A stretch of 64,000 nucleotides of DNA from contig CAUJLY010000006.1 in assembly GCA_963281155.1 (NCBI GenBank), positions 4,774,001-4,838,000 of the forward strand. Direction: 5' to 3'. Under the pieces are notes generated by a model. The model made no database searches. It saw only the letters and a program-made list of their open reading frames with translations, and was not told the origin of the DNA. Positions 1-10,957 of the stretch are shown here, piece by piece (positions within the stretch are counted from its first letter, which is position 1; each line of letters starts with the position of its first letter). This stretch comes from Rhabditophanes sp. KR3021 (taxonomy: Eukaryota > Nematoda > Chromadorea > Rhabditida > Alloionematidae). A program made the translations under genes and the position numbers.

Positions 1-1824
1 TTCAAAAGCCTTCCGTCACTTAGTTATTATCTTTGTCAAGCAATTTTACTTTTCCAACAATTTAGATTGTTAAAGCAAACTATCATTTACATATACCTGT
101 CCAGATATTTTTAACATTTTCCCTTATATGTTTATTGAAAATACATATGAAGAAAAATAAAGAAATTATGTTTTACTTTCAATATTCAAAACGTCAATTA
201 ATTGGTATTATTTGATATCAAAAAATGCCAAATATTATGTAACCTTCAATCCTTGCTAACTAACAACATTATGTAAACAATGTTGAGTTTTACTAGATAT
301 GATTTATTAAAATATCTTGTACTCGTGGCTTTCTGGCGATTTTTGCCAGTCATAAGAGTGAACAAGCAAACTAAAATTCATTACATGACATTATTTTGTA
401 AAAGACTTTTTGTGGTAAAATAGTAGGTCCATGTTTGTTGTACTTAAATATGATAGTTATGATTTGTATGGAGTCCATTGTCTGTTGTGGCCCAATTTAA
501 CTACTCTATTTTATCCCTAAATTTGTTATGTCTGTATATACTTAAATATGAATCTTCTATTAATCACTATATTTTCCTGAGAAAAGAAAACGATGACAAA
601 CTAAGTACTGCTATATTGTTTCATTATTTAATAATGTTATTTTTACTATTTTGTCATTTAGAATTTTTTTAATATTCTTTGACTGCCAAATCTTCCATAC
701 AACTTAGCCCTTATCTTTTTCGATTGTTTCGGTCATATAAGTATAATTTTATTTCCGTAAATTCCGAAACTTAACTTTATTTATTATCTTATTTTTTATT
801 AAACTTTTTTTGATAGTGATACCGAAGAAAATATATATTTAAAAGTTATCTTCTAAATGCTTTAATAGCTTCTTAAAAGTTAGATACATTTTTATATGCT
901 TAAGAAATATGAGAACCGCCATTTTGTTGATAACTCTTCATAACTTATCAAAATGATTGTCTCTATTACTCAATCTTGTTTATGCCTTTGCTTGGTACCT
1001 TTTACAAACAGGGAAAAATCTTATTTGAATAAGCATGTTACATTTAAAGAATTTAAATTGTTATCATTTTATTGAATTATAAGTTAAGCAATTATTGTAA
1101 ACGCAATCAAATTTTAAATGCATTCTATTTTAAGTCAAAATATTGTTCAGCAATACTTAAATACATTTAATTGAAGAATATACTCAATATACCTACATTA
1201 AACTGTAGTTTTTAACAATGACTGCGTATTTATCTCATCGGTTTTTGTGAAAATGATTTAATAACTCAAAAGCTAATATGTTTATTTATATTGGGATAAA
1301 CAATTAACCATAAACGCCTTATTTTAGTCCCTATGTTTTGGCTTTCAAATTTGTATCCATTAAAGTACTTTTTTAAAATTGTACATCTATTTAATTTAAA
1401 ATTCGAGAAAGACACCTACAAAGGCTCATTAATTTTAGAAAAAAAGTCTATTAAATAACCTTCCATCATGGCAAATGCTGCTTTAATATGCTCCAATAAA
1501 AACAATGGGTTATAAAGTGAAACCACTATACATTTTACCATTTATTTTGATATCAACTTTATATTTTAGATTGTTCCCATTCTATCATTCTATTAACTCC
1601 AACCTTTAATTTTAACAAATTGCTATCTATTTTTGTAGATAGAATAGAATAAAAATTTCTAAAAACCAAATCCAATTTCAAACTGTCATGTATTATTTAT
1701 AAGGTTTTTTTAAAGCCTCAATATTTATTCCTAATTTTTAAAGCCGCGCATTTAATTTTTTCAACTTAACTTTACAAAATTACCCCAAAAATCTCTAGCT
1801 AATCAATTTTATTTATTATTAAAA
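1..1824. other. AT-rich intergenic sequence, no gene seen
   Basis: Low-complexity AT-rich sequence leading up to the potassium channel. The only reading frame over 60 codons (478-672, plus) starts at a non-ATG codon, is leucine/phenylalanine-rich and resembles no family I know. No RNA gene or repeat was recognised. The last few hundred bases presumably contain the channel promoter and 5' UTR, but I see no clear element. Confidence 0.6.
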
Positions 1825-4199
1825 ATGACATTTCAGTCCCGTATGGATGCAGAACGAATCATTATAAATATTGGCGGGGTACGTCATGAAACTTATATGA
1901 GTACGTTGAAAAAAATACCAGCAACAAGGTTATCAAGGCTCACAACAAATTCACCAAATTATGATCCCGTATTAAATGAGTACTATTTTGACAGAAACCC
2001 ATTCGTTTTCTCAATGATTCTGAATTACTACCGAACTTCTAAACTGCACTATCCTTTAGGAGTTTGTGCTCCCTTATTCGAAGAAGAATTACAATTCTTT
2101 GGGCTGGATCCGAATCAGGTAGAGCCATGTTGTTGGATGGTTTATTCTCAGCACCGGTAATACACTATCCTTTTTCAACTATCGTATTATATCTCAAAGG
2201 GCTTTTGAGCGTAAAATAACTTTCTAGGGTACACATTTATTTTCAGCGCAAAAATAATCTGGATAGCGTAAATGCGAGTTCAGGAGGAAAAAATGAATTG
2301 TCTAAACATTTTGTTATAAGCATTTACTTTATAGTTTAAACTTCTTGAGTGTAAAAGTTAAGTCGTTGAGTAACTAATAATTATATACCTGTGAACAGAT
2401 GAAAACTGTTAGATGAAAATACTATTAAAAATTGTGTTTCCCATTTAATAGAACGATTTCTAAGTATTTTTAGTGATAGTTGTGTTTAAATGGGAATAAT
2501 CACGTCTAATACAATGTTTAGTTGACGAGGATCTTTTTACTTATATCATAAAATCATAAGGAATGCCGAAATGTTTAATTGAGAATTTACTTTTTGCGCT
2601 GTATACATAACTTTTACGCTACAAATACTATTTTTTAAATATACTTTTGAGATATAAAACTATTTCTATATTTTAAATTTATAACTTGCAATACAGGGAT
2701 ACTCAAGATACGTTAGCCGTTATTGAAGGTCTAGATTTAGATTGTGAGCCACAAAGTCCTGAAGAAGTTGCAAAAAAATTTGGTTGGGAGGATGATTATA
2801 ACCAAGGAACCCTGTCTGCTTGGCAGCGTTTCAAACCCCAAGTATGGTCTTTATTTGACGAACCATGGTCTTCAAAAGAGGCTTGGTTGTTGTCTATACT
2901 ATCAATATTATTTGTAGTTGTTTCGATTATATGCTTCTGTATGAAAACACATCCATACATGAGAGTTCCTGAAATAACACTAAATGCTTCTGAATTTAAT
3001 CACAATCCATTTGATATATCAAAAAAATCGACAAGGTAAACGTTTATACTAGATTTACATTCAATTTTTTTCTAGCAGAGCTCATCCGTATTTTTTCTAT
3101 ATCGAATTTGTATGTAATATATGGTTTACAGTAGAATTAACTTGCCGGTTATTGTTTTCACCTAACATGAAAAAGTTTTGCGAAGATCCTATTAATATTA
3201 TAGATTTTATTGCAACTGTATCATTTTATATAGATTGGGCATTGGAGACAGTTTTTAGTGAAACAAATAGGGATACAGTCGAATTTTTTTCAATTATTAG
3301 AATATTAAGATTATTCAAATTAACGCAACATAGTTCTGGACTTAAAATTTTAATACAAACTTTTAAGGCGTCTGCCCAAGAGCTTCTTCTATTGGTATTT
3401 TTCGTGTTATTAGGTACGTTGTAAATAGTATATCCATAAACGGAACATTACATACATTTCTTAGGTATTGTTGTTTTCGCTGCATTAATCTTTTACGCCG
3501 AAAGAGTAGAAAACAATCCCGATAATCAGTTTGAAAGTATTCCCGTAGGACTTTGGTGGTAAGTTATTGTTTATTATCAAGGAATTCTTTACATTTTACT
3601 TTTAGGGCACTAATTACAATTTGTACGATAGGGTAAGTGAAATAAATATGTAGTACTTATGGTGCTAGCTCTAAATTATGAACTTCAAGTATTAACTGAA
3701 AGTGTAATTCAATTAATCTTTACAACTCTTCAGATATGGAGATCAAGTTCCAAGAACATACTTGGGCATGCTCGTTGGTTCTGTATGTGCATTAATGGGA
3801 GTACTGACAATTGCTCTTCCAGTTCCTGTAATTGTTAGTAACTTTGCAAGATTTTATTCACATGCTCAAGCGAGAAGCAAACTGCCCAAAAAACGACGAC
3901 GTATTTTACAACCTCATGAGATTAAACCAATTATTGGGCGTTCAACTACGGCTGCTTTATTAAATACAATAAATCCAAGAAACACTACCACGACAGCGGC
4001 ATGTCCACCAACACCCTCGCCGACTCTCAAACCATTTTCAAATGAAAATGGCACAGCAAGAAAGTTTTCCCGAATTTTTCTTCCCAAAGACACAAATGAA
4101 AAAAATACTTCAAAAGCTAACAGTGGATACAGCCCTCTAAGCACAATGGACAAAAAAGTAAATTGTGATGAAGTTAGCAGGATTTCTAAGTTATTATAA
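1825..4199 (+). CDS. Shaw: Shaw (Kv3)-type voltage-gated potassium channel subunit
   Basis: Pore-forming subunit of a delayed-rectifier K+ channel at the plasma membrane; four subunits assemble through the T1 domain. Exons 1825-2156, 2697-3035, 3076-3413, 3465-3558, 3606-3632 and 3734-4199 join in frame to about 531 aa. The T1 domain is near residues 8-100 ([20 protein letters not shown]), with the Shaw-type CCWM...HRDTQ stretch bridging exons 1 and 2. S1 is near 175-196. S4 near 297-310 reads [11 protein letters not shown]. The filter TIGYGD is near 375-380, and S6 carries PVPVIVSN, followed by the Shaw-type [13 protein letters not shown]. Shaw proteins such as C. elegans EGL-36 are the closest relatives I know. 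Oddities: a 27-nt microexon carries part of the pore helix, and S4 ends in Gln where Shaw-type S4 usually has Arg. The start ATG is in frame with a complete T1 domain. Family call is very sure; ortholog identity is not. Confidence 0.95.
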
Positions 4200-4775
4200 G
4201 ACAATATAAGTATTTGTATCCGGTTTTATTCACAATCGCAAGAAATTATCTAGTAATCACTTTGTTTTTGGCCAACTTTAACTCTTACATTTATTAAAAG
4301 TTTTGTTTCAACTAAAGATAAAAATGATTATTATACTATGTCTTAGACTTTGTTATCTAACCAGCTCCATGTTTGGTAGTCATTTTCGTCATATCTTTTA
4401 ACGTGGGATCGGCTTTAGAGTATAAATATGAGCCAAAGTTAAAGAACAAATAGGAAATTTAAACATAAAATCCGGAGGTGTAGGTTGCATGATGTTGGTG
4501 TTCCTTTATATTTAAAAACTCGTGGCAGTGTAAACATTTAAAACTGTCTTTTACGGCTCTTTAAATGAACCGTCTAATACGAAGGTGGTAATAATTTATA
4601 ATGAAAATCCTTTAATATGTTTAACTAGCCATATATTTTTGTGGACTTTGAAGTGTCATCACAGATGATGCATTTAATTTTAACTCTAGGGAAATTTATG
4701 TAAATTAAATTATTTCACTATTTAAAAGCTCATTTTCACTTATTCATCATTCCGGTTCCAATTTTAGTGAACAAC

Positions 4776-5043
4776 ATGAAGCTATCATCATTTGTTTTTG
4801 TATTTATTTTCATTTTTGCTATTATTGGTGAAGTTGATTTAGCTAGAGCTTGGAGAAGTAAGCACAGCTATATTATTAATTGCTTTATATCATGTACTTT
4901 TAGACTCTAAAATTGGAAATGTCGAATACACCAATGCCATTCAATCATACTTACAAAATTTACTCCGAGTTTCTAAATCAAGTCGCAAGCCAGCCGAAGA
5001 ACTCCTTCAAGGTGGTGTGGCGTACAGTTTGAGGTGGGGATAA
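4776..5043 (+). CDS. Candidate secreted amidated neuropeptide precursor
   Basis: Two exons, 4776-4857 and 4904-5043, separated by a 46-nt GT-AG intron (GTAAGC...TTTTAG), join to 73 aa. Residues 1-25 form a strong signal peptide: Met-Lys, then a hydrophobic run of Phe/Val/Ile, then a small-residue Ala-Arg-Ala cleavage region. The remaining 48 residues contain a probably helical SYLQNLL segment, a possible basic site SSRK, and end in YSLRWG followed directly by stop. A C-terminal Gly at the end of a secreted peptide is the classic substrate for peptidylglycine alpha-amidation, so the mature end would be Leu-Arg-Trp-amide. Exon 2 is GC-richer than its surroundings, as expected for real coding sequence. 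I cannot place it in a known family; its length and single-copy layout recall NPF/NPY- or CRF-like hormones, but the C-terminal RxRF/Y signature of NPF is absent. Confidence 0.65.
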
Positions 5044-5578
5044 CTACCGAAACCGAAATTATCTCTCGAACAATTCAAATGGCAAGAAATCAACCTTTCA
5101 TTTATAAAAAATGGCAAATAACAAAAAAATGCAAACTTATGTTTCCTTAAAATAAATGAGTTAAAGTATATTACAATTGACATGTAAAAGCGGTTTTTTG
5201 ACGTTCATTTAATAAATCCTTCTCTGCATTTATGAGTTTTTCGTATTGTATACAAAGTCAACGTGATGTTGTTATTTGTTTGTTATACTATTGCTCATTG
5301 ATTAAACCAAATGTTGGCAACTTAAATCACACGTATATATAAAAATTATTATTAAGTCGCCCACGTATAACATCAGTTTAAGTTCAACCTTAACTACGTA
5401 TATCTTATCTGGAGTTTTGGACTAAAGGTATTTAAAAAAACATCTCGCCAAGAACAATTTTGACATAGAGCGTTAAATAGTCTCTCTACATTTGAAGTAA
5501 ACACATTACTATACATACACACATATTTAAATTTGTTAACTACGTCAATTATTATTAATTTTTATTATAGGCTTAGTT
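5044..5578. other. Intergenic, ending in a splice-acceptor-like site before ILRUN
   Basis: No gene seen. The segment ends with TTTATTATAG at 5561-5570, 8 nt before the ILRUN start codon. It looks like a 3' splice site, either for a spliced leader or for a 5' UTR intron. Confidence 0.5.
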
Positions 5579-6392
5579 ATGGAAACTGATGAACCACGTA
5601 CAGCGAATTTTACTGCAGGTAATTCATTAGAGTGTTGTTTCAAAATCGTAAATAATTTTTTAGAAGAAGATCATATGATTAAGGTTGTTCAATCAGCTCT
5701 TAATTTAGACGAAGGGACTGAAGGATATAATACTGCTGCATTTTTCTTACATTGCCGAGAGTGGTATGTTTTGGTTGATGGAACAATATAATTATTTATT
5801 TAAATATAGGAATGTAGACGAAGCTGTCCAATTTTATCTTAATGCACAAGAACCAACGCAATCCTACAGCTTTCCTGCTGAAAATGCAATGAATTTGGGT
5901 CAACAGATTTTTCATCAATATGAAATGACTTTTGTAAAAGACATTACCATAGGCGAAGGAGAAAGTGTGCAACCAAATTCAACTATTGTTAAGACGTGGC
6001 AAGTTTTAAATTCAGGGACACATGACTGGCCCGAAAACTTTAAATTAAAGTTTTTGGATGGGGATGATATGGGTTTTCAAAAAACAATCAATTTGCCTGC
6101 TGTTGAAATTGGTAAATACTTAAACATCAATCTAGATATTCATACAGGTCCTGAGCAAAAAATCTATTGCAGTAGATGGAGAATACATGACAATATGGAG
6201 TTGCCTTTTGGTGATATGATATGGTGTGTCATTCCTGTCGAAACAGGCGGCATTATGAATATCACACAAATGCTGGCTTCAACAGCAGTCAGTGGAAATC
6301 GCCCAACTTCCGGCGACACTTTTAATACCCAAATAATCAATCTACCTTCCCAAAATATGCGCGAGAATGATAATGAAAATATGGATATGTAA
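5579..6392 (+). CDS. ILRUN: ILRUN (C6orf106)-like protein: UBA-like plus NBR1/FW domain
   Basis: Exons 5579-5763 and 5810-6392 (46-nt intron) encode 254 aa, slightly shorter than the roughly 300-aa vertebrate protein. The N-terminal 80 residues form the UBA-like helical domain; the splice restores the conserved Trp-Asn that ends it. From about residue 105 comes the FW (NBR1-type, four-tryptophan) domain, with ITIGEGES, TWQVLNSGTHDWP, SRWRIHD and FGDMIWCVIPVE all clearly recognisable, followed by FNTQ as in human ILRUN. Human ILRUN is reported to restrain IRF3/p300-dependent antiviral and cytokine transcription; a nematode role is unknown to me. The C-terminal tail is short and acidic. An acceptor-like TATAG lies 8 nt upstream of the ATG. 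Confidence 0.9.
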
Positions 6393-7055
6393 TAATTTTT
6401 AATATTTCAACGATTATAAATTGTTTTAAATTAAAATCTTTTTTCTGTTTACAAAACCTTTATAAAAATATACAGTTAAACAATCCTTCTTCATTGCCAT
6501 TCTTCTATTTTATGTTAAGTATATCAAATTTTGTGTAGTGATGAACTTCCTAATGTGTGCTTCTTTTAAATCAATACAAATTAAAACAATCAAATCATTG
6601 TTTTAAAAGAAAGTTCAGATGGCGTCATAAGCAAATCAGTAGCTAAACATCCTAAAACTTAAAATATAAATCCATTCAGAATCTAGGTAAATGCATATCA
6701 CTTTAATTAAAAAGTAATCTTTAACCAGTTAGGACATTGGACTTAACATTCTTAATTGTGATCGTTGAATATAATAAACTTTAATTAGCAATCACACATA
6801 GTTAACTTTTCCACGAATAATTAACTAAACATTTTTTACATTGCTTCCTTTATTTTTTATAGATCTAATTGAACACTACACAGTAAATACAGAATTTGTA
6901 TTATGTGGGTATAACATTTTTGGTAACATTTTTGCTTTCCTTCTTAGATAATAATTTTGTTACGTACAGTTGTCAAAGTTTAGGAAAACGGATGCTGTAA
7001 AATTTAGCCGGAGCTCTGTGATACTAAAAGAAAGTATTGTCTATCCGTGAGAAGA
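6393..7055. other. Intergenic, no gene seen
   Basis: AT-rich spacer between ILRUN and the ML-type gene. Nothing recognisable apart from probable ILRUN 3' UTR near the start. Confidence 0.5.
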
Positions 7056-7160
7056 AGATAACATCTATCTCAAAGTAGAATGCGACTTTGATTGTGCTAT
7101 TACAATGATTAAAAAAGTAAATGAAGTATTGCCTTATCTATTTTTCTAGATAATATAAAG
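7056..7160 (+). promoter_or_regulatory. GATA-site cluster and TATA box of the ML-type gene
   Basis: Three GATA-type hexamers lie within 100 nt: AGATAA at 7056-7061, TTATCT at 7134-7139 and AGATAA at 7148-7153. A TATAAAG box follows directly at 7154-7160, about 70 nt before the ATG at 7229. GATA hexamers next to a TATA box are the usual arrangement for strongly expressed nematode intestinal genes driven by ELT-2-type factors. That expression pattern is inference. Confidence 0.5.
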
Positions 7161-7228
7161 AGACAAAAATGATATAATTTTATTGTATTGAAAATTTTCA
7201 ATTGCATCAATTACTACTTAAATTAATT

Positions 7229-7849
7229 ATGTATACCAAACTATTCGCGTTTTTAGCAGTTGTAGCTGTTGCTTATGCTTCATCCTGTACTGATGGCACA
7301 AATAATGTCATCGACATTGGAGATGTTTCTAACGGGGCATACAATGCACACTTCCAAAACGTCGTTGCTCAAACTTATAACAGTGATGGATCTCCATCTT
7401 GCTACAAGGGAGCTGCCAGTCTCAAATTACCAGGTGTTCTCAAGCTTGTTTCTGGAACTATTGTTGTAAAGACCTCAATGAATCTTATCAATGACGCCAA
7501 TGCTAAAATGACCTTGAAAAAAGACTCTTTCCTTATTGGCAAAATTTGCGACGATGGAAAATCAAAGAATGCCCTCATTCCAAGCTCAGACTGTTCAATC
7601 GACATTTGCAGCCAATCTTATGAAACTTCTATCTGCAAATTGATGGAAACTGCCGGGACCCACGACTTGGCTACTCTTGAAAAGACTCTTGGCTTCAGCG
7701 CTACTATCAATCTTCCAGCCCTTCCATCTTCGATCAACGGAATCATCAAGGGGCAATGGCAAGCAGGATTAGACCTCATCAATGCCGGACAAACTGTTGC
7801 CGATATCAAATTACCTAGCAACGAAAAGTATATTTCTATTGAACAATAA
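7229..7849 (+). CDS. Secreted ML/GM2-activator-like lipid-binding protein
   Basis: Single exon, 206 aa. The start is the ATG at 7229, because the residues from it make a clean signal peptide (MYTKLFAFLAVVAVAYAS); the frame runs further upstream only through a non-ATG codon. Six cysteines follow the signal peptide (in SSC, SPSCY, KICDDG, the CSIDIC pair and SICKL). The late motif IIKGQWQAGLDL...VADIKLPSNE resembles the end of nematode ML (MD-2-related lipid recognition) proteins as I remember them. Such proteins bind lipids in the secretory or lysosomal path. Codon use is richer in C-ending codons than in its neighbours, suggesting high expression. AATAAA near 7879 is a likely poly(A) signal. 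It converges with the GILT gene 130 nt away. ML assignment is probable, not certain. Confidence 0.6.
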   Translation: MYTKLFAFLAVVAVAYASSCTDGTNNVIDIGDVSNGAYNAHFQNVVAQTYNSDGSPSCYKGAASLKLPGVLKLVSGTIVVKTSMNLINDANAKMTLKKDSFLIGKICDDGKSKNALIPSSDCSIDICSQSYETSICKLMETAGTHDLATLEKTLGFSATINLPALPSSINGIIKGQWQAGLDLINAGQTVADIKLPSNEKYISIEQ

Positions 7850-7978
7850 ATCAAAAATACCACGGAATTGTATAGTCTCAATAAAAACTTTTTTAATTTG
7901 TTGTCTTAATTTCCAAATATAATAAAATGACAATAGTATGAGTATGAAATGTTGTTTTGCAGTCAAGAAAATTATAGG

Positions 7979-8833
7979 TTATTGTTTATAAAATCTTTTG
8001 GTGTTCGTCCACTTTTGCAGTAATTGAGTAATTGCAAAGACATTCAAATTGTTACCGTCGAGATTTGGAGAATAATCGTTAACTAAAATATATGGCACTT
8101 CCATCACTGGATTTGGCCTAACAGACATTGTTTTATGAGCAGCAATTTTTTGTAAAAGTTGGCCGCGTTCGCCAGTGTGACATACCTTGATATTTCTGAA
8201 ATGACTTCTAATAAAGCCGGAACAATGATTGAGAGCACCATCAACATGAGTAGTTTCTAGACTTCTTTCCACACAAACTATAAACTGCAATGCTTGGGGG
8301 ATTGGCAGCACGTCCAACGCACAACTCATTAAACGATTAGCATCACATTCTTTTTGCCCGTGATTACAACTTATTTGTCCGTTTCTTAATAATCTTGAAT
8401 TTCCCCATGGTACCAACTCAAGTTCAATGTGGTTTTTATATTGGTTGTAGATTGGTCCTAAATGATTAGTGATAAATCTTTGACAAAATGGACACAATGC
8501 TTCGAACATCAAAGAAACTTTAATAGGGCGTCTGTCTCTTTTGAATGTTTCACATTGTTTTGACACACCACATTTTTGAGCACTTTCCTGAGAATCACAC
8601 CAAAAATCAGGTGGGATATTGCATGATTCACTGTTCTATAAAAAAATGATTAGATAGTTAAAATTATATCATACATGTTGCTGATGATACTGTTGCTGTT
8701 GTTGATACTGTTGCTGCTGCTGTTGCTGCTGAATTTGATATTGCTGAGGGTGATGTTGCTGTTGTGGTGGATGAGTATAGCTTGAAATTAGGATCAAAAT
8801 AGCCGAAAAATATAAGCATTTAGTCCAAGACAT
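7979..8833 (-). CDS. GILT: GILT-type lysosomal thiol reductase with poly-Gln N-terminal insert
   Basis: Reduces disulfides of proteins in lysosomes. Two exons on the minus strand, 8833-8675 and 8635-7979, joined by a 39-nt intron, give 271 aa. Residues 1-20 are a signal peptide. Residues 21-53 are a Gln/His/Tyr-rich tract, entirely in exon 1. The saposin-like cysteine block (ESCNIPPDFWC...KCGVSKQC) follows. The redox CPFC motif is at about 101-104. The GILT signature CNHGxxECxxNxxxxC is at about 143-158, with Asn replacing the usual Gln. Length without the Gln tract matches family members. The exon 1 start is chosen because it supplies the signal peptide. Confidence 0.93.
8675..8775 (-). repeat. 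CAG/CAA trinucleotide-type repeat in the GILT first exon
   Basis: Imperfect CAR repeat encoding runs of Gln interrupted by Tyr, His and Ile. It sits between signal peptide and reductase domain, so variation in its length should not disturb the catalytic fold. Confidence 0.8.
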
Positions 8834-8944
8834 GATTTAAGTATGGCAGCTTTAGAATGCTTCTAAATAATATAAATGATTTAAATTGAAACAAAATCTG
8901 GGGAGCAATAACTCAAAATGCTAGCATAAAAAGTTTAATAAAAA

Positions 8945-9274
8945 ATGATGCAACTAAATGTTACATCAATGCCACAAAATGAAATATCTCACCCAAAAAT
9001 ATTAGCTGAACTGGTTGCTATTAGGGTTAAATTTTCCCGAATAATGAACTATGACACTTCGGATACCTTCATTAATCATATCGTGCCATTTTTATTTCTT
9101 ATATCCCAATTGTTACTTTTTATATTTTATGAGCCAGTAACTAAAAATTATTGCCTCATTGCAATGGTTTTTCTCAGGATGTAATTACTTTTTATTATAC
9201 TTTTCTGTTAGGTACGCTTAATGGATCAGCAAAATTGGCAGGCCAATCAAGAAGAGGATGATGATTGCCAATAA
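8945..9274 (+). CDS. Unrecognised small gene, two splice solutions
   Basis: An ATG at 8945 opens a frame with a hydrophobic segment (IVPFLFLISQLLLFIFYE) that ends at 9136 at a possible donor CCA|GTAACT. Two acceptors keep a frame. TTAG at 9208-9211 gives a short acidic tail LMDQQNWQANQEEDDDCQ, stop at 9272-9274, with AATAAA immediately after. CTCAG at 9173-9177 gives a second hydrophobic segment ending in QSRRG, stop at 9261. I recognise no family. The position just 111 nt from the divergent GILT start and the terminal AATAAA make a real small gene plausible. Confidence 0.35.
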
Positions 9275-9753
9275 ATAAAAGTATTTATACTTTAATAAAA
9301 ATTATTTGTCACAAAAAAATTTATTTTTTGATATCATCATAAAATTAAACAATAGATATGGAAGGTACAATTTCAAAAACGGCTTAAAATGAAATGAAGA
9401 TTACCATTCATAAATTTTGTGCAAAAGTTGATAAGGAATAAAGATGTCAAAAGTATCTCATTTCCATTATTTGCACTTTCAGAATGTCGAAAGCTCCTAC
9501 AAATCGAATTTTTTGTTTTAAATTTACTTTTGCGTTGGCGTAAAACTATATGATTTTGAATGATCGGATCTTTGCAAATTGTTTCCTTTTATTATTTTCT
9601 ACTTGAAAATTCAATAGAAGTATGTTGATATAATTTGATGTAAATTTACAATAATCTCAAATACACACTTTGCGCTCACTGAAATAAGTTAAATAAGACT
9701 TAATTCAGTACAATATATCCATTTATACTTCAATCTACTTACTTTCACTCAAA

Positions 9754-10124
9754 ATGTTCCTTAATTACTTATTTTTGTATCAATTTTTATTTCTACTATC
9801 GGCTTTAATTGCAGGTATTTATTCTATAGATTCAATTCATTTTTGGTTATAGAAAATGCTTCAAATGCTACAGGATGCAATGACCGAGGTCAAGACTGTT
9901 TAAATTTCATAGAGACATGTAGCGATAAAGAATCATCTGCATTTTTGAATGATTGGTGTAAAAAGACATGCAATTTGTGTAATGTGGCAAAAATACCTTG
10001 TACCGATGAATTTGATCTTTGTGAAGATTGGGAGGCGGCTAGTTGGGGAAACAGCATTTACAAAGTAACAGACCAATTTCGTATATATTGCACAAACTTG
10101 TTAAATGAATGCACTAAAAAGTAA
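9754..10124 (+). CDS. Small secreted ShKT-domain protein
   Basis: Exons 9754-9814 and 9853-10124 (38-nt intron) encode 110 aa. Exon 1 supplies a signal peptide ending in an Ala. Exon 2 begins with a six-cysteine ShKT module (spacing Cys...DC...TC...WC..TC..C). This is a very common nematode extracellular domain named after a sea-anemone K+-channel blocker but also found in many enzymes and cuticle or secreted proteins. A second cysteine block follows with only three cysteines, so it looks like a partial or diverged second module. Activity cannot be predicted from this. The intron is among the shortest in the window. Confidence 0.75.
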
Positions 10125-10957
10125 TTTGTACTTTAGCAGTTTATTAATTTATACTAACCATAAACTCAATAAATCATCGAGCTTCAAATTATTTTTAATA
10201 AATATTACTTTTATCCATAAACATTCGGAAGCGTCACATATTCTCTCTTTCAATCTCGTTAACCTGTTTCAGACAGACAAATAGATAAATTCATTTATTC
10301 GGTCATCATTCAAAATAACTATCCAGCAACCCATTAAATCCAAAAGTCACCAGCCCTTTGGCAAAGTTAGTATGACGACACAAAGACTATTTCACTGCGG
10401 TTGTTTCACTTTTCGAAATCATTTCGTTTCAGACGTAATTAGAAGTAATGGCTGTCATGGCATCTTTTATTCTTGTATGTTAAACATCACTGTTTCGATT
10501 TCACCTCAAAGTTTTGATTTTTTCGGACATCAGACATTAACGAACTAGATGAAAAAGATGGTTTAATGGTGAACTGTGTTTTAGAATTTAATGCATACTA
10601 CGTCTGTTTTGTATACATTAACATTTATTTGAATATACATATTTCTCTATATAGGTAGGCATATACATCTAGTGGATTTTGATCGTGTTTACTCTTTTTC
10701 TTACAAAAGAATAATATTCTTCCTGTAGATATAAAAATCTTTATCATAATCGAAAGATACATATTTGTTGTTTATTTGTGTACACCAGTACATCTCAAAT
10801 GTATCATTTATTTAACTTATTACTTCCCAATGTACTATTATTATCTTTAATTTAAATATTCTAATTAAATCAAATATTAACTAATTCGTTGAAAGTTAAT
10901 ATTTACTTCTCATATTCCTCGAGTTATCGGTATATTTTTTAGAGAAACCTCATAAAT
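10125..10957. other. Intergenic, acceptor-like site before PAQR3
   Basis: No gene seen. It ends with TATATTTTTTAG at 10931-10942, 15 nt before the PAQR3 ATG, resembling a trans-splice acceptor. Confidence 0.5.

Noticed and set aside
478..672. 64-codon plus-strand frame
   Set aside because: Starts at TTG, Leu/Phe-rich low complexity, no signal or family, expected by chance in AT-rich DNA.
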